This document shows positions 40,344 to 51,128 of a stretch of DNA of 64,000 nt, piece by piece (the first letter of the stretch is position 1; each line of letters starts with the position of its first letter). A program made the translations under genes and the position numbers. This DNA is from Burkholderiales bacterium (GTDB lineage: Bacteria > Pseudomonadota > Gammaproteobacteria > Burkholderiales > Burkholderiaceae_C), in NCBI GenBank assembly GCA_026954015.1, contig JAIXLP010000010.1, positions 1-64,000 on the forward strand. The letters run 5' to 3'. A model generated the notes under the pieces. It saw only the letters and a list, made by a program, of their open reading frames with translations, ran no database searches and had not been told where the DNA came from.

Positions 40344-41441
40344 ATGACCGAACCCCTGGCCTCCCCGGATCTGGCGCAACTGCGCGTGCAGATCGACGCG
40401 CTGGACGGGCAGCTGCTGGCCCTGCTCAACCAGCGCGCGCGCCTTGCGCAGCAGGTGGGCGAAGTCAAGAAGCAGGAGGGCAGCCCGCTGTTTCGCCCCG
40501 ACCGGGCGGCGCAGGTGATCGCGACGATCCAGCGCGCCAACCCCGGCCCGCTCAAGAGCACGCACGTCGCCGCGATCTGGCGCGAGGTGATGTCCGCCTG
40601 CCTGGCGCTGGAGGCACCGCAGCGCGTCGCCGTGCTCGGCCCCGAAGGGACATTCTGCGAACAGGCCGCGATCGAATACTTCGGCAGCAGCGTGGAGTTC
40701 ATCTACTGCGGCAACTTCGACGAAGTGTTCCACGCCACCGCCGCGGGCACGGCCGAGTACGGCGTCGTGGGCGTCGAAAATTCCAACGAAGGTGTGGTCA
40801 CGCGCTCGCTCGACATGCTGCTGCACACGCCGTGCCACATCGTCGGCGAGGTGAGCCTGCTCGTGCGCCACCATCTGCTGCGCGCGGTGCCGGGGTTCGA
40901 TGGCATCGAGGTGGTGCTCGCGCACCCGCAGGCGCTGGCGCAGTGCCAGACCTGGCTGTCCAAGCATCTGCCACGCGCCGAACGCCGCCCGGTCTCCAGC
41001 AACGCCGAGGGCGCGCGCCTGGCCGCCACCAACCCGGCGTGGGCGGGCATCGCCAGCGAGCGCTCAGCACAGCAGTACGGCCTGCACCTGCTCGCGCGCG
41101 CGATCCAGGACGACACGCACAACCGCACGCGCTTTGCCATCATCTGCCTGCCGCAGACGCTGGGCACGCCCGCGCCGGGCCCGCGCGACTGCACCAGCCT
41201 GATCGTCTCGGTGCCCAACCGCCCCGGCGCGGTGCACGACCTGCTCGTGCCGCTGAAAAAGTACGCGGTGTCGATGACACGCTTCGAATCGCGCCCCGCG
41301 CGCACCGGGCAGTGGGAGTACTACTTCTACATCGACATCGAGGGACACCCCGCCCAGGCCCACGTCGCGGCCGCGCTCGCCGAGCTGCAGCGCCTGTGCG
41401 CGTTCTACAAGATTCTCGGCACCTACCCGGTGCCCGCGTGA
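40344..41441 (+). CDS. pheA: Bifunctional chorismate mutase/prephenate dehydratase (P-protein)
   Basis: 365 residues from the ATG at 40344. A TTG at 40338 is less likely. An AroQ chorismate mutase domain (about 10-90: LRVQIDALDGQLLALLNQRA) is followed by prephenate dehydratase (VAVLGPEGTFCEQAA, GVVGVENSNEGVV) and an ACT regulatory domain (NRPGAVHDLLVPLKKY, FESRPARTGQWEYYFYID), so feedback control by phenylalanine is likely. It lies between serC and tyrA. Confidence 0.95.
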   Translation: MTEPLASPDLAQLRVQIDALDGQLLALLNQRARLAQQVGEVKKQEGSPLFRPDRAAQVIATIQRANPGPLKSTHVAAIWREVMSACLALEAPQRVAVLGPEGTFCEQAAIEYFGSSVEFIYCGNFDEVFHATAAGTAEYGVVGVENSNEGVVTRSLDMLLHTPCHIVGEVSLLVRHHLLRAVPGFDGIEVVLAHPQALAQCQTWLSKHLPRAERRPVSSNAEGARLAATNPAWAGIASERSAQQYGLHLLARAIQDDTHNRTRFAIICLPQTLGTPAPGPRDCTSLIVSVPNRPGAVHDLLVPLKKYAVSMTRFESRPARTGQWEYYFYIDIEGHPAQAHVAAALAELQRLCAFYKILGTYPVPA

Positions 41442-41448
41442 GACATCC

Positions 41449-42342
41449 ATGGTGTTTGAACAGCTCGGCTTGATCGGCTGCGGCCTGATGGGCGGCTCGT
41501 TCGCGCTGGCGATGCGCAAGGCCGGGCTGGTGCACCATATCGTGGGCTACAGCAAGTCGCCAACCACGACGGAGCGCGCGCGCCAGCTCGGCGTGATCGA
41601 CGCCGTGGCGCCGTCGGCGCTGCTCGCCGTCTCAGGCTCGGACATCGTGCTGCTCGCCGTTCCCGTCGCGGCAACGCAGGCGACGCTCAATGCGATCCGC
41701 CCGCTCGTGACGCCGCACACGCTCGTCATGGACGTGGGGTCCACCAAGATGGACGTGGTCGATGCGGCGCGGCGCGTGCTGCGCGAGCACATCGGCTGCT
41801 TCGTGCCCGCACACCCGATCACGGGGCGCGAAGTCTCGGGCGTGGAATACGCCGAGCCCGAGCTCTACAGCGGCCGCCAGATCATCCTCACGCCCACCGA
41901 GCAGACGCGGGCGAAGCAGCTGCGCCTGGCCGAGCAGCTGTGGACGGCGCTGGGCTGCCGCGTCACGCGCATGGACCCGCAGGCGCACGACGCCGCGTTC
42001 GCCGCCGTAAGCCATCTGCCGCACGTGCTCGCGTTCGCGATGATGGGCGCGATGCTCGGACAGCCGCAGGCCGACGAATACCTCTCGCTCGCGGGGCCGG
42101 GGTTTCGCGACTTCACGCGCATCGCCGCGAGCGACCCCAAGATGTGGCGCGACATCCTGCGCGCCAACCGCAACGAGGTGCTGGCGCAGGCGGGGCACTT
42201 TCGCGTTGCGCTGCGCGAGCTCGAACAGGCGATCGCCGCCGAGACCGACCAGCCGCTGGAGGCGCTCATCACGCGCGCGAGCACCACGCGTGCCCAGTGG
42301 CGCATGGGCGCGCAGCGCAAGAACGGCGGCGTCGGCTCGTGA
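41449..42342 (+). CDS. tyrA: Prephenate dehydrogenase
   Basis: 297 residues. A Rossmann NAD(P) site ([17 protein letters not shown]) and the catalytic histidine region [18 protein letters not shown] identify the TyrA family. There is no chorismate mutase or ACT domain attached. It oxidatively decarboxylates prephenate (or arogenate) to the tyrosine precursor. It starts seven bases after pheA, and its stop overlaps the GTG start of aroA-cmk, so it is tightly co-translated. Confidence 0.94.
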   Translation: MVFEQLGLIGCGLMGGSFALAMRKAGLVHHIVGYSKSPTTTERARQLGVIDAVAPSALLAVSGSDIVLLAVPVAATQATLNAIRPLVTPHTLVMDVGSTKMDVVDAARRVLREHIGCFVPAHPITGREVSGVEYAEPELYSGRQIILTPTEQTRAKQLRLAEQLWTALGCRVTRMDPQAHDAAFAAVSHLPHVLAFAMMGAMLGQPQADEYLSLAGPGFRDFTRIAASDPKMWRDILRANRNEVLAQAGHFRVALRELEQAIAAETDQPLEALITRASTTRAQWRMGAQRKNGGVGS

Positions 42343-44375
42343 CGGCCCGCACGCCCTTCCTGGACTTGCCGCCGCTGTCGGGCGTCGGCGGGCGGGTGCA
42401 GCTGCCGGGCTCCAAGAGCATCTCCAACCGCGTGCTGCTGCTGGCGGCGCTCAGCGACGGCACGACCGAGGTGCGCAACCTGCTCGAGAGCGAGGACACG
42501 CGCGTGATGCTCGATGCGCTGCGCCAGCTCGGCTGTGCGGTAGACGCCGCCGAGGACGGCGCGCTGCGCATCACCGGCCTGGGCGCCCACGCACCGCGCG
42601 TGACGCAACCGCTGTTCCTGGGCAACGCCGGCACCGCGATGCGCCCGCTCACCGCCGCGCTCGCGCTGCTGGGCGGCGCGTTCGAGCTGCGCGGCGTCGC
42701 ACGCATGCACGAGCGCCCCATCAAGGACCTGGTGGACGCGCTGCGCCAGCTCGGCTGCCGCATCGACTACCTGGGCGCCGACGGCTATCCGCCGCTGCGC
42801 ATCGCGCACGCCGACGGCCCGCCCGCGCTGCGCCTCGATGCGCCCGTGCAGGTGCGCGGCGACGTTTCAAGCCAGTTCCTCACCGCACTGCTGATGGCGC
42901 TGCCGCTGGCCGCCGCCACACGCGAGGTCGTGATCGAGGTGGTAGGCGAGCTCATCTCCAAACCCTATGTCCAGATCACGCTCGAATTGCTCGCACGCTT
43001 TGGCGTCCACGTGGAGCGCGACGGCTGGCAGCGCTTTCGCATCCCCGCCGGCAGCCGCTACCGCTCGCCGGGGGAGCTGCTCGTCGAGGCCGATGCGTCT
43101 TCCGCTAGCTACTTCATAGCCGCTGGCGCTCTCACAGAGCCGATTGCAGGCCAAAATGGCTTGCAGATCAGCGGCATCCACCTCGACGCGATCCAGGGCG
43201 ACATCCGCTTCGTGGACGCGGCGCGCGCGATGGGCGCACGCGTCGAGGACACCGCGGATGGCCTGCTCGTGACGCGCGGCGCCTGGCCGCTCAAGGCGAT
43301 CACGCTGGACTGCAACCACATCCCCGACGCCGCGATGACACTCGCCGCGATGGCGCTGTACGCCGACGGCCCCACGCTGCTCACCAACATCGCGAGCTGG
43401 CGCGTGAAGGAGACCGACCGCATCGCCGCCATGGCGCGCGAACTGCGCAAGCTCGGCGCCACCGCCGAGGAAGGAGCGGACTTCCTGCGCATCACCCCGC
43501 CCGCCACACCCGCAGACTGGCGCGCCGCGCGCATCCACACCTACGACGACCACCGCATCGCGATGTGCCTTGCGCTCGCCGCGTTCAACCCGGCGCGCCT
43601 GCCGGTGCGCATCGAAGACCCAGGATGCGTCGCCAAGACCTTCCCCACCTACTTCGAGACGCTGTTCGGCGTGGTGCGCGCCGAGCCCGCGGACATCCCC
43701 GTGGTCTGCATCGACGGGCCGAGCGCCTCGGGCAAAGGCACGCTCGCGGCGCAGGTGGCCGAGCGGCTGGGCTACCGCCTGCTCGACTCGGGCGCGCTCT
43801 ACCGCCTGACCGCGCTGGCGGCGATGCAGGCGGGCGTGGCCCCGGTGGCGGAAAACGAGGCGCGCCTTGCCGCGCTGGCGGGTGCGCTGCCCGCGCGTTT
43901 CGTGGCCGGCCGCGTGCTGCTCGCGGGCGAGGACGTTACCGACCGCATCCGTGGCGAGGACGTGGGCATGGACGCCTCGCGCGTCTCGCAACTGCCCGCG
44001 GTGCGCCAGGCGCTCGTGGCGCTGCAGCACGATTTCGCGCGGGTGCCCGGCCTCGTGGCCGACGGGCGCGACATGGGCACGGTGATCTTCCCGGGCGCCG
44101 CCCTCAAGATCTACCTCACCGCGAGCGCGCAATGCCGCGCCGAGCGGCGCCACAAGCAACTGATTTCGCAGGGGATTTCCGCTACAATTGCGCTCCTTCG
44201 TGCGGACCTTGAGGCCCGTGACGCGCGCGACATGCAGCGCAGCGTCGCACCCTTGAAGCCCGCGCAAGACGCCTTGCTGCTGGACAACTCCGGGATGACG
44301 GTCGACGAGACCGTCGACCAGGTGCTCGCCTGGTGGCAGGCACGTCGGCCGTTTCCCTCCGCCCAGGCGGTCTGA
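42339..44375 (+). CDS. aroA: Fused EPSP synthase-cytidylate kinase
   Basis: 678 residues from a GTG at 42339 overlapping the tyrA stop (GTGA). Residues 1-450 are EPSP synthase, with [51 protein letters not shown], the catalytic [16 protein letters not shown] and the end [15 protein letters not shown]. From about 455 comes a complete cytidylate kinase: [48 protein letters not shown] and [10 protein letters not shown]. The fusion joins shikimate pathway step six to CMP phosphorylation. It is known in Burkholderiales, notably Comamonadaceae. A partial repeat copy lies in the aroA part. Confidence 0.95.
   Translation: MTARTPFLDLPPLSGVGGRVQLPGSKSISNRVLLLAALSDGTTEVRNLLESEDTRVMLDALRQLGCAVDAAEDGALRITGLGAHAPRVTQPLFLGNAGTAMRPLTAALALLGGAFELRGVARMHERPIKDLVDALRQLGCRIDYLGADGYPPLRIAHADGPPALRLDAPVQVRGDVSSQFLTALLMALPLAAATREVVIEVVGELISKPYVQITLELLARFGVHVERDGWQRFRIPAGSRYRSPGELLVEADASSASYFIAAGALTEPIAGQNGLQISGIHLDAIQGDIRFVDAARAMGARVEDTADGLLVTRGAWPLKAITLDCNHIPDAAMTLAAMALYADGPTLLTNIASWRVKETDRIAAMARELRKLGATAEEGADFLRITPPATPADWRAARIHTYDDHRIAMCLALAAFNPARLPVRIEDPGCVAKTFPTYFETLFGVVRAEPADIPVVCIDGPSASGKGTLAAQVAERLGYRLLDSGALYRLTALAAMQAGVAPVAENEARLAALAGALPARFVAGRVLLAGEDVTDRIRGEDVGMDASRVSQLPAVRQALVALQHDFARVPGLVADGRDMGTVIFPGAALKIYLTASAQCRAERRHKQLISQGISATIALLRADLEARDARDMQRSVAPLKPAQDALLLDNSGMTVDETVDQVLAWWQARRPFPSAQAV
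43104..43162 (+). repeat. Probable diverged repeat copy within aroA
   Basis: CTAGCTACTTCATAGC-CGCTGGCGCTCTCAC-AGAGCCGATTGC-AGGCCAAAATGGCTTG shares TAGCT, GGCGCT, AGAG and the AGGCCAAAATGGCTTG tail (compare GGCC-n-AATGGCC at 22518-22572). The stem is poor. The encoded [18 protein letters not shown] is a few residues longer than the corresponding E. coli segment. Confidence 0.4.
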
Positions 44376-44547
44376 AGCGCCGACCCGGCGCCACCGGGCT
44401 CCCTCCTGCGCATTGCAGCGCACTGGCCGGGTGGTTGTTCAACCCGTAACCTGGCGGAATCCCCACCGCACAAGCCTCGCACACCCACCTGACGACTGCC
44501 GCAATCGTGCGGCGCGCGGTAACCTGGTGCTGCGACCAAGGAAATCC

Positions 44548-46230
44548 ATGTCCGAATCTTTTGCCGAGCTGTTTGAAGAGTCCCAGAAGCGCACCGAAAT
44601 GCGCCCCGGCGAGGTCATCACCGCCGAAGTCGTCGCCGTCGAGCACAACTTCGTCGTGGTGAACGCCGGCCTCAAATCCGAGGCCTACGTACCGATCGAA
44701 GAATTCAAGAACGACCAGGGCGAGATCGAAGTCCAGGTCGGCGACTTCGTCTCGGTGGCCATCGGCTCGATCGAAAACGGCTACGGCGACACCATCCTCT
44801 CGCGCGACACCGCCAAGCGCCTGGCCTCCTGGCTGTCGCTGGAGAAGGCGCTCGAATCGGGCGAATTCGTCAGCGGCACCACGAGCGGGCGCGTCAAGGG
44901 CGGCCTCACCGTCATGGTCAACGGCATCCGCGCCTTCCTGCCCGGCTCGCTCGTCGACACGCGCCCGGTCAAGGACCTCACGCCGTTCGAGAACAAGACC
45001 ATGGAATTCAAGGTCATCAAGCTCGACCGCAAGCGCAACAACGTGGTGCTGAGCCGCCGCGCTGTGGTGGAAGCCTCGATGGGCGAAGAGCGCGCCAAGC
45101 TGATGGAAAACCTGAAAGAAGGCGCCATCGTGCAAGGTGTGGTGAAAAACATCACCGAATACGGCGCATTTGTGGACCTGGGCGGCATCGACGGCCTGCT
45201 GCACATCACCGACATGGCCTGGCGCCGCGTGCGCCACCCCTCCGAGGTGGTGCAGGCCGGCCAGGAAATCACCGCCAAGGTGCTCAAGTTCGACCCGGAG
45301 AAGCAGCGCGTCTCGCTGGGCCTCAAGCAGATGGGCGACGATCCGTGGCTCGGCGTCGCGCGCCGCTACCCCTCGGGCACGCGCATGTTCGGCAAGGTCA
45401 CGAACATCGCCGACTACGGTGCGTTCGTCGAACTCGAACCCGGCATCGAGGGCCTGGTGCACGTCTCCGAGATGGACTGGACGAACAAGAACGTCGCGCC
45501 CTCCAAGGTCGTGTCACTCGGCGACGAGATCGAGGTCATGGTGCTCGACATCGACGAGGACAAGCGCCGCATCAGCCTGGGCATGAAGCAGTGCAAGGCC
45601 AACCCGTGGCAGGAATTCGCGCAGAACACCAAGCGCGGCGACCGCGTGAGCGGCCCGATCAAGTCGATCACCGACTTCGGCGTGTTCGTCGGCCTGGCCT
45701 CGGGCATCGACGGGCTGGTGCACCTGTCCGACCTGTCGTGGAACGAGCCCGGCGAGTCGGCCGTGCGCAACTACAAGAAGGGCCAGGAAGTGGAAGCGCT
45801 GGTGCTGGCCGTGGACGTGGACCGCGAGCGCATCTCGCTGGGCATCAAGCAGCTCGATTCCGACCCGTTCACCACCTTTGCCGCGATCAACGACAAGGGC
45901 CAGACGGTCACCGGCAAGGTCAAGAGCGTGGACGCGCGTGGCGCCGAAATCGACCTGGGCCAGGACATCGTGGGCCACCTGCGCGCCTCCGAAATCTCGC
46001 GTGACCGGGTGGAAGATGCGCGCAACGTGCTCAAGGAAGGCGACGAAGTGACCGCCGTGGTGGTGAACGTGGACCGCAAGGCCCGCATGATCCACCTGTC
46101 GATCCGCGCCAAGGACCAGGCCGACCAGCACGAAGCGATGGCGTCGCTGAGCCACGCCTCGGGCAATGCCGGCACGACCAGCCTGGGCGCACTGCTGCGC
46201 GCCAAGCTGGACCACACCGAAGAGAAGTAA
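44548..46230 (+). CDS. rpsA: 30S ribosomal protein S1
   Basis: 560 residues from the ATG at 44548, preceded by AAGGAAATCC. Six S1 RNA-binding repeats can be followed, including [40 protein letters not shown] and [20 protein letters not shown]. It brings mRNA to the 30S subunit. The order cmk-rpsA-ihfB is conserved across proteobacteria. A 172-bp leader precedes it, long enough for its own promoter and the autogenous control known for rpsA, although no specific element is identified. Confidence 0.97.
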   Translation: MSESFAELFEESQKRTEMRPGEVITAEVVAVEHNFVVVNAGLKSEAYVPIEEFKNDQGEIEVQVGDFVSVAIGSIENGYGDTILSRDTAKRLASWLSLEKALESGEFVSGTTSGRVKGGLTVMVNGIRAFLPGSLVDTRPVKDLTPFENKTMEFKVIKLDRKRNNVVLSRRAVVEASMGEERAKLMENLKEGAIVQGVVKNITEYGAFVDLGGIDGLLHITDMAWRRVRHPSEVVQAGQEITAKVLKFDPEKQRVSLGLKQMGDDPWLGVARRYPSGTRMFGKVTNIADYGAFVELEPGIEGLVHVSEMDWTNKNVAPSKVVSLGDEIEVMVLDIDEDKRRISLGMKQCKANPWQEFAQNTKRGDRVSGPIKSITDFGVFVGLASGIDGLVHLSDLSWNEPGESAVRNYKKGQEVEALVLAVDVDRERISLGIKQLDSDPFTTFAAINDKGQTVTGKVKSVDARGAEIDLGQDIVGHLRASEISRDRVEDARNVLKEGDEVTAVVVNVDRKARMIHLSIRAKDQADQHEAMASLSHASGNAGTTSLGALLRAKLDHTEEK

Positions 46231-46284
46231 GAAAGGCGCGCCGACGCCGGGCAGCCTAGGCGCCCCGGCGCGGCGCGTGGCTGC

Positions 46285-46587
46285 ATGACCCGTTCAGACC
46301 TCGTTGCGGAACTGGCGGCGCGCTTCGATCAGTTCACCCAGCGCGACGCCGAGTACGCTGTGAAGACCATCCTGGACGCGGTGGGCGACGCGCTGGTGCG
46401 CGGCCACCGCATCGAGATCCGCGGGTTCGGCAGCTTTTCGGTCAGCCACCGCCAGCCGCGCCTGGGGCGCAACCCGCGCACCGGCGAGGCGGTGCACGTT
46501 CCAAGCAAGCGCGTGCCGCACTTCAAACCCGGCAAGGCCCTGCGCCAGACCGTGGACGGCACCACGCAGCTTCACCAAAATCCATAG
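46285..46587 (+). CDS. ihfB: Integration host factor beta subunit
   Basis: 100 residues of the HU/IHF fold: [21 protein letters not shown], the beta-arm region [25 protein letters not shown], and [17 protein letters not shown]. It forms the DNA-bending IHF dimer with IhfA. It is downstream of rpsA as usual. Its TAG stop codon is the first three bases of a palindromic repeat copy (TAGCTG), and the last residues TQLHQNP lie just before it, so the repeat may have reset the C-terminus. Confidence 0.94.
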   Translation: MTRSDLVAELAARFDQFTQRDAEYAVKTILDAVGDALVRGHRIEIRGFGSFSVSHRQPRLGRNPRTGEAVHVPSKRVPHFKPGKALRQTVDGTTQLHQNP

Positions 46588-46635
46588 CTGCTTGCGCTTG
46601 CCACACAAGCGCTGGAGAGGGTTTTTTGCATAAAT
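46585..46635 (+). repeat. Palindromic repeat copy supplying the ihfB stop codon
   Basis: TAGCTGCTTGCGCTTG-CCACACAAGCGCTGGAGAG-GGTTTTTTGCATAAATT is one of the best copies, with a perfect GCGCTTG/CAAGCGC stem. It starts at the ihfB TAG and lies in the gap before lapA. Confidence 0.75.
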
Positions 46636-46690
46636 TCCGCATCGGGCATGCGGCGTCGCCTTAGAATCGGCGAGCCACTGGAGAGCTCGC

Positions 46691-46987
46691 ATGAAGTACG
46701 TGCTGTGGCTGCTCAAGGCAGCCATTTTTTTTACGCTGTTTGCGTTCGCGCTGAACAACCAGCACGACGTCACCGTGCATTTCTTCTTCGGCACGCAATG
46801 GACATCCTCGCTCGTGCTCGTGGTGCTCGCCGCGTTCACGCTCGGCGTGATCGTGGGCGTGCTCGGCATGGTGCCCCACTGGTGGCGCCACCGCAGCGCC
46901 GCGCGCCAGTTGCAAGCCGCGCCGCCGGTGGCTGAACCTACCGCCGCCGCCGAACCCACCCCGCCCCTGCCACCCCATGGAATTTGA
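46691..46987 (+). CDS. lapA: LapA-family inner membrane protein (DUF1049)
   Basis: 98 residues with two membrane helices (about 6-24 KAAIFFTLFAFALNN and 38-60 SSLVLVVLAAFTLGVIVGVLGMV) and a Pro/Ala-rich tail. LapA works with LapB in lipopolysaccharide assembly control in enterobacteria. Here the gene overlaps lapB by 11 bases, the conserved arrangement, which supports the call despite weak sequence conservation. Confidence 0.85.
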   Translation: MKYVLWLLKAAIFFTLFAFALNNQHDVTVHFFFGTQWTSSLVLVVLAAFTLGVIVGVLGMVPHWWRHRSAARQLQAAPPVAEPTAAAEPTPPLPPHGI

Positions 46988-48140
46988 CCCGAGCTGGCTG
47001 CTGCTGGGTCTGCCGGTTGCGTTCGTCCTGGGCTGGCTCGCCTCGCGCCTGGACTTGCGCCAACTGCGCAATGAGAACCGCAGCGCCCCCAAGGCGTACT
47101 TCAGGGGACTGAACTTCCTGCTCAACGAGCAGCAGGACCAGGCGATCGATGCGTTCATCGAAGCGGTGCAGAGCGACCCCGAGACCGCCGAGCTGCACTT
47201 CGCGCTGGGCAACCTTTTTCGCCGCCGCGGCGAATACAACCGCGCGGTGCGCGTGCACGAGCACCTGCTCTCGCGCGACGACCTGAGCCGCCAGGACCGC
47301 GAACGCGCACAGCACGGCCTGGCGCTCGACTACCTCAAGGCCGGCCTGCTGGACCGCGCCGAGGACGCGCTGCGGCGCCTCGAAGGCACGCCTTACGAGG
47401 CGCAGGCACACACAGTGCTGCTCACGATCCATGAGCGCTCGCACGACTGGGCCCAGGCGATGGCCATCGCCGAACGCATGCAGGCAGCGCAGCAGGGCGA
47501 CTTCAGCACGCGCCGTGCGCACTACCTGTGCGAGCAGGCGCTGGCGCAGGGCGCGCAGGGCGACGCCGCCACGGCGCAGGCGCTGCTCGAACAGGCCGTC
47601 ACGACCGCACCTGCGGCGGCACGCGCGCGCATCGAGCTGGCGCGGCTGCAACTGCACCAGGGTCAGCCCGCGGCGGCGCTCCGGACACTGCAGGCGCTGG
47701 CCGACGCCGTGCCCACCGCGCTGCCGCTGGCGGCGCCGCTGCTGGTAGAGGCGGCCAACGCCACCGGCGCAAAGCCACCCGTGAGCGCGCTGTTGCAGGC
47801 CCATTACGAACGCGCACCGTCGCTTGACGTGCTCGACGCCATCGTCGCGCTCGAAGCGCCCACGGGCGCGGACGACGCGCACCGCGGCGCACAGCGCTGG
47901 TACGCCGACTATCTCGGCAAGCAGGCGTCGCTCGTGGTCGCGGGCAAGTGGCTTGCCCGGGAAACGCTCACGCACGAAGAGCAGCACCCCACCATCCAGC
48001 GCTCGCTCGACCTGGCGGCCAAGCCGCTCACGCGCTACCGCTGCGCCGCCTGCGGTTTCGAGGCGCACCAGCACTTCTGGCAATGCCCCGGCTGCCAGAG
48101 CTGGGACAGCTACCCCGCGCGGCGCGTCGAAGAACTGTGA
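46977..48140 (+). CDS. lapB: Lipopolysaccharide assembly protein B
   Basis: 387 residues: an N-terminal membrane anchor (PSWLLLGLPVAFVLGWLASRL), a cytoplasmic array of tetratricopeptide repeats (for example GLNFLLNEQQDQAIDAFIEA, LHFALGNLFRRRGEYNRAVR), and a C-terminal rubredoxin-type zinc module (YRCAACGF ... FWQCPGCQSWDSY). In E. coli LapB (YciM) controls LpxC turnover by FtsH. Position behind lapA and this domain order match the family. Confidence 0.94.
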   Translation: MEFDPSWLLLGLPVAFVLGWLASRLDLRQLRNENRSAPKAYFRGLNFLLNEQQDQAIDAFIEAVQSDPETAELHFALGNLFRRRGEYNRAVRVHEHLLSRDDLSRQDRERAQHGLALDYLKAGLLDRAEDALRRLEGTPYEAQAHTVLLTIHERSHDWAQAMAIAERMQAAQQGDFSTRRAHYLCEQALAQGAQGDAATAQALLEQAVTTAPAAARARIELARLQLHQGQPAAALRTLQALADAVPTALPLAAPLLVEAANATGAKPPVSALLQAHYERAPSLDVLDAIVALEAPTGADDAHRGAQRWYADYLGKQASLVVAGKWLARETLTHEEQHPTIQRSLDLAAKPLTRYRCAACGFEAHQHFWQCPGCQSWDSYPARRVEEL

Positions 48141-48194
48141 AGCGGCGCTGAACCGGGCCGGACAACGGTTAGCCCTTCGTAAAATGGGCGCCGC

Positions 48195-51128
48195 ATGTCG
48201 CTCGTGCTCCTGCTCGCCCTACCCTTCGGCGCCAGCCTGCTGGCGGCCGTGCTGCCGACCAACGCCCGCAACATCGAATCGACGCTCGCCGGCATCGTCG
48301 CGCTGTGGTGCGTGGTGCAGACGGCGCTGTGCTTTGCGGATATCGCGGGCGGCGCGGTGCTCCACGCAGAGCTGCCCTGGATACCGGCGCTCGGGCTGAA
48401 CCTGAGCGTGCGCATGGACGGCTTCGCGTGGATGTTCTGCATGCTGGTCTTCGGCATCGGTGCGCTCGTGGTGCTCTACGCGCGCTACTACATGTCGCCG
48501 ACCGACCCGGTGCCGCGCTTCTTCTCGTTCCTGCTGGCGTTCATGGGCGCGATGGCCGGCGTCGTCCTGTCCGGCAATGTGATCGAGCTCGTGTTCTTCT
48601 GGGAGCTGACCAGCCTGTTCTCTTTTCTGCTGATCGGCTACTGGCACCATCGGCGGGACGCACGCCGCGGCGCGCGCATGGCGCTTACCGTGACGGCCAC
48701 GGGGGGGCTCGCGCTGCTCGGCGCCATGCTGCTGCTGGGCCACATCGTGGGCAGCTACGAACTCGATGCCGTACTCGACGCCGGAGCCACGGTGCGCGCA
48801 AGCCCGCTCTACGACGTCACGCTCGCGCTGCTGCTGCTCGGCGCGTTCACCAAGAGCGCACAGTTTCCCTTCCACTTCTGGCTGCCCAACGCAATGGCCG
48901 CGCCCACGCCGGTTTCGAGCTACCTGCACTCGGCGACCATGGTCAAGGCGGGCGTGTTCCTGCTCGCGCGCATGTGGCCGGTGATGGGTGGCACGCCCGC
49001 GTGGTTCTGGTGGGTGGGCGGCGCCGGCATGGTTACGCTGCTCGTGGGCGGCTACGCAGCGATGTTCCAGCGCGACCTCAAGGGGATACTCGCGTATTCG
49101 ACGATTTCGCACCTGGGCCTGATCACGCTGCTGCTCGGGCTCAACAGCGCGCTCGCGGCGGTCGCGGCGGTGTTCCACATCCTGAACCACGCGACGTTCA
49201 AGGCTTCGCTCTTCATGGCCGCGGGCATCGTGGACCACGAAAGCGGAACGCGCGACCTGGCTCGCCTGAGCGGCCTGCGCCACATGATGCCCGTCACCGC
49301 CACGCTCGCGATGGTCGCGAGCGCAGCGATGGCGGGCGTGCCGCTGCTCAACGGCTTTCTCTCCAAGGAAATGTTCTTCGCGGAGACGATCTTCCTCAAC
49401 GCCTCGCCCGCCGTGGCCCTTGCCTTGCCGGTGGCGGCGACGGTCGCGGGCATGTTCAGCGTGGCGTACTCGCTGCGCCTCGTGGTCTCGGTGTTCTTCG
49501 GCGCGCCCGCGCGCGATCTGCCGCGCCAGCCGCACGAGCCGCCGCGCTGGATGCGCGTGCCGGTGGAGCTGCTCGTGGGCGCCTGCCTGCTCGTCGGCAT
49601 CCTGCCGGCGCTCACGGTGGGCAAGGCACTCGAGACGGCGGCGCGGCCCGTCGTCGGGGGCACGTTGCCCGAATACAGCCTCGCGATCTGGCACGGCTTC
49701 AACGCACCGCTGACGATGAGCATCATCGCGCTGGCGGGTGGCGTGCTGCTGCACCTCGTGCTGTGGCAGCGCTACGGCGGCCGACAGACGCGTGTGCTCG
49801 CCTCCCCGCTCGATGCGCGCCGCGTTTTCGAGTGGCTCACGGCAGCCGCCACCGGCTGGGCACGCGCGGCGCGGCGCGCCAGCACGACGCGGCGCCTGCA
49901 GTGGCAGTTGCTCTGGCTCGTGCTCGCGACCCTGGTCGCGGGCGCCCTGCCCCTGTGGCTGCAGGGCATGCAGCTTGGTGGCCGGCACGCCCTGACGCCC
50001 TCACCCGCGTTCATCGTGTTGTGGGTCGTCGGCGTCGGGTGTGCACTTGCGGCGGCGTGGCAGGCAAAGTACCACCGGCTCGCGGCGCTCATCCTCGCGG
50101 GCGGCACGGGCTTGTGCACCAGCCTCACGTTTCTCTGGTTTTCCGCGCCCGACCTCGCGCTCACGCAACTTGCAGTCGAAGCCGTCTCCACCGTGCTCAT
50201 GCTGCTGGGCCTGCGCTGGCTGCCGCAGCGCAACCTGGCGCCCGGCGGACGGCGGCGCGAGCGCCTGCGCACACGCGCCCGGCGCGCGCGCGACGCGGTG
50301 CTGGCGCTGCTCAGCGGCGCGGGCATCGCCTGGCTCGCCTACGCGATGCTCAGCCGGGACTTTCCCGAAAGCACCTCCACCTTCTTTCTGGAACACGCGC
50401 TCGCACAAGGCGGGGGGCACAACGTGGTGAACGTGATGCTGGTGGATTTCCGCGGTTTCGACACCTTCGGCGAGATCGTGGTGCTCGGCACCGTGGCGCT
50501 CACCGTGTACGCGCTGCTGCGGCGCTTCCGCCCGGCGCGCGAGGTGATGGACCTGCCCGCGCAGCAGCGCGCGCTGCCCGCGGACCTGCAGACCGACCTG
50601 CTCAACCCGCGCCACGCGAGCGACACCGCGGTGGGCTATCTCATGGTGCCCGCGGTGCTGGCGCGCCTGCTGCTGCCGTTCATCGCGCTGGTGGCGGTCT
50701 ATCTGTTCCTGCGCGGCCACGACCAGCCGGGCGGCGGCTTCGTCGCGGGGCTGGTGTTCTCGCTCGCGCTGGTGGTGCAGTACCTCATCTCGGGGACGAC
50801 CTGGGTGGAGGCGCACATGCACCTGATGCCCGAGCGCTGGCTGGCCGCGGGGCTGCTGATCGCGCTGGCCACCGGCATGGGCGCGCTCGCCTTCCACTAC
50901 CCGTTCCTCACGAGCCACGCGGCGCACCTGCCCGTGCCCTGGCTGGGGACGTTGCACCTGCCCTCCGCGCTGTTCTTCGACCTGGGCGTCTTCGCGCTCG
51001 TGGTCGGCGCCACGCTGCTCATCCTCACGGCGATCGCACACCAGTCGGTGCGCAGCCACCGTTACCACGCGTATTCGGTTCAGGAGCACGCGGAAACGCT
51101 CGCCGCACCAGCGGCGGGGGTGCGCTGA
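48195..51128 (+). CDS. phaA: Mrp/Pha cation/proton antiporter subunit A (AB fusion)
   Basis: 977 residues, the large subunit of a multisubunit Na+(K+)/H+ antiporter. The N-terminal 500 residues resemble NADH dehydrogenase ND5, including the key lysine/glutamate segments NVIELVFFWELTSLFSFLLI and GAFTKSAQFPFHFWLPNAMAAPTPVSSYLHSATMVKAG. The C-terminal quarter corresponds to MrpB (VPAVLARLLLPFIALVAVYLFLRGH), so the gene is the fused AB type of Pha systems. It opens a six-gene operon with overlapping stop/start codons. The name phaA here refers to pH adaptation, not polyhydroxyalkanoate. Confidence 0.93.
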   Translation: MSLVLLLALPFGASLLAAVLPTNARNIESTLAGIVALWCVVQTALCFADIAGGAVLHAELPWIPALGLNLSVRMDGFAWMFCMLVFGIGALVVLYARYYMSPTDPVPRFFSFLLAFMGAMAGVVLSGNVIELVFFWELTSLFSFLLIGYWHHRRDARRGARMALTVTATGGLALLGAMLLLGHIVGSYELDAVLDAGATVRASPLYDVTLALLLLGAFTKSAQFPFHFWLPNAMAAPTPVSSYLHSATMVKAGVFLLARMWPVMGGTPAWFWWVGGAGMVTLLVGGYAAMFQRDLKGILAYSTISHLGLITLLLGLNSALAAVAAVFHILNHATFKASLFMAAGIVDHESGTRDLARLSGLRHMMPVTATLAMVASAAMAGVPLLNGFLSKEMFFAETIFLNASPAVALALPVAATVAGMFSVAYSLRLVVSVFFGAPARDLPRQPHEPPRWMRVPVELLVGACLLVGILPALTVGKALETAARPVVGGTLPEYSLAIWHGFNAPLTMSIIALAGGVLLHLVLWQRYGGRQTRVLASPLDARRVFEWLTAAATGWARAARRASTTRRLQWQLLWLVLATLVAGALPLWLQGMQLGGRHALTPSPAFIVLWVVGVGCALAAAWQAKYHRLAALILAGGTGLCTSLTFLWFSAPDLALTQLAVEAVSTVLMLLGLRWLPQRNLAPGGRRRERLRTRARRARDAVLALLSGAGIAWLAYAMLSRDFPESTSTFFLEHALAQGGGHNVVNVMLVDFRGFDTFGEIVVLGTVALTVYALLRRFRPAREVMDLPAQQRALPADLQTDLLNPRHASDTAVGYLMVPAVLARLLLPFIALVAVYLFLRGHDQPGGGFVAGLVFSLALVVQYLISGTTWVEAHMHLMPERWLAAGLLIALATGMGALAFHYPFLTSHAAHLPVPWLGTLHLPSALFFDLGVFALVVGATLLILTAIAHQSVRSHRYHAYSVQEHAETLAAPAAGVR

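Noticed and set aside
44376..44547. A separate small gene between aroA-cmk and rpsA
   Set aside because: Frames here lack start context and family similarity. The stretch is better explained as promoter and leader of rpsA.
48305..51127. Long plus-strand frame overlapping phaA and running into phaC
   Set aside because: Only its last part (from ATG 51128) is a real gene. The upstream part is an out-of-frame shadow of phaA with low-complexity Arg/Ala-rich translation.
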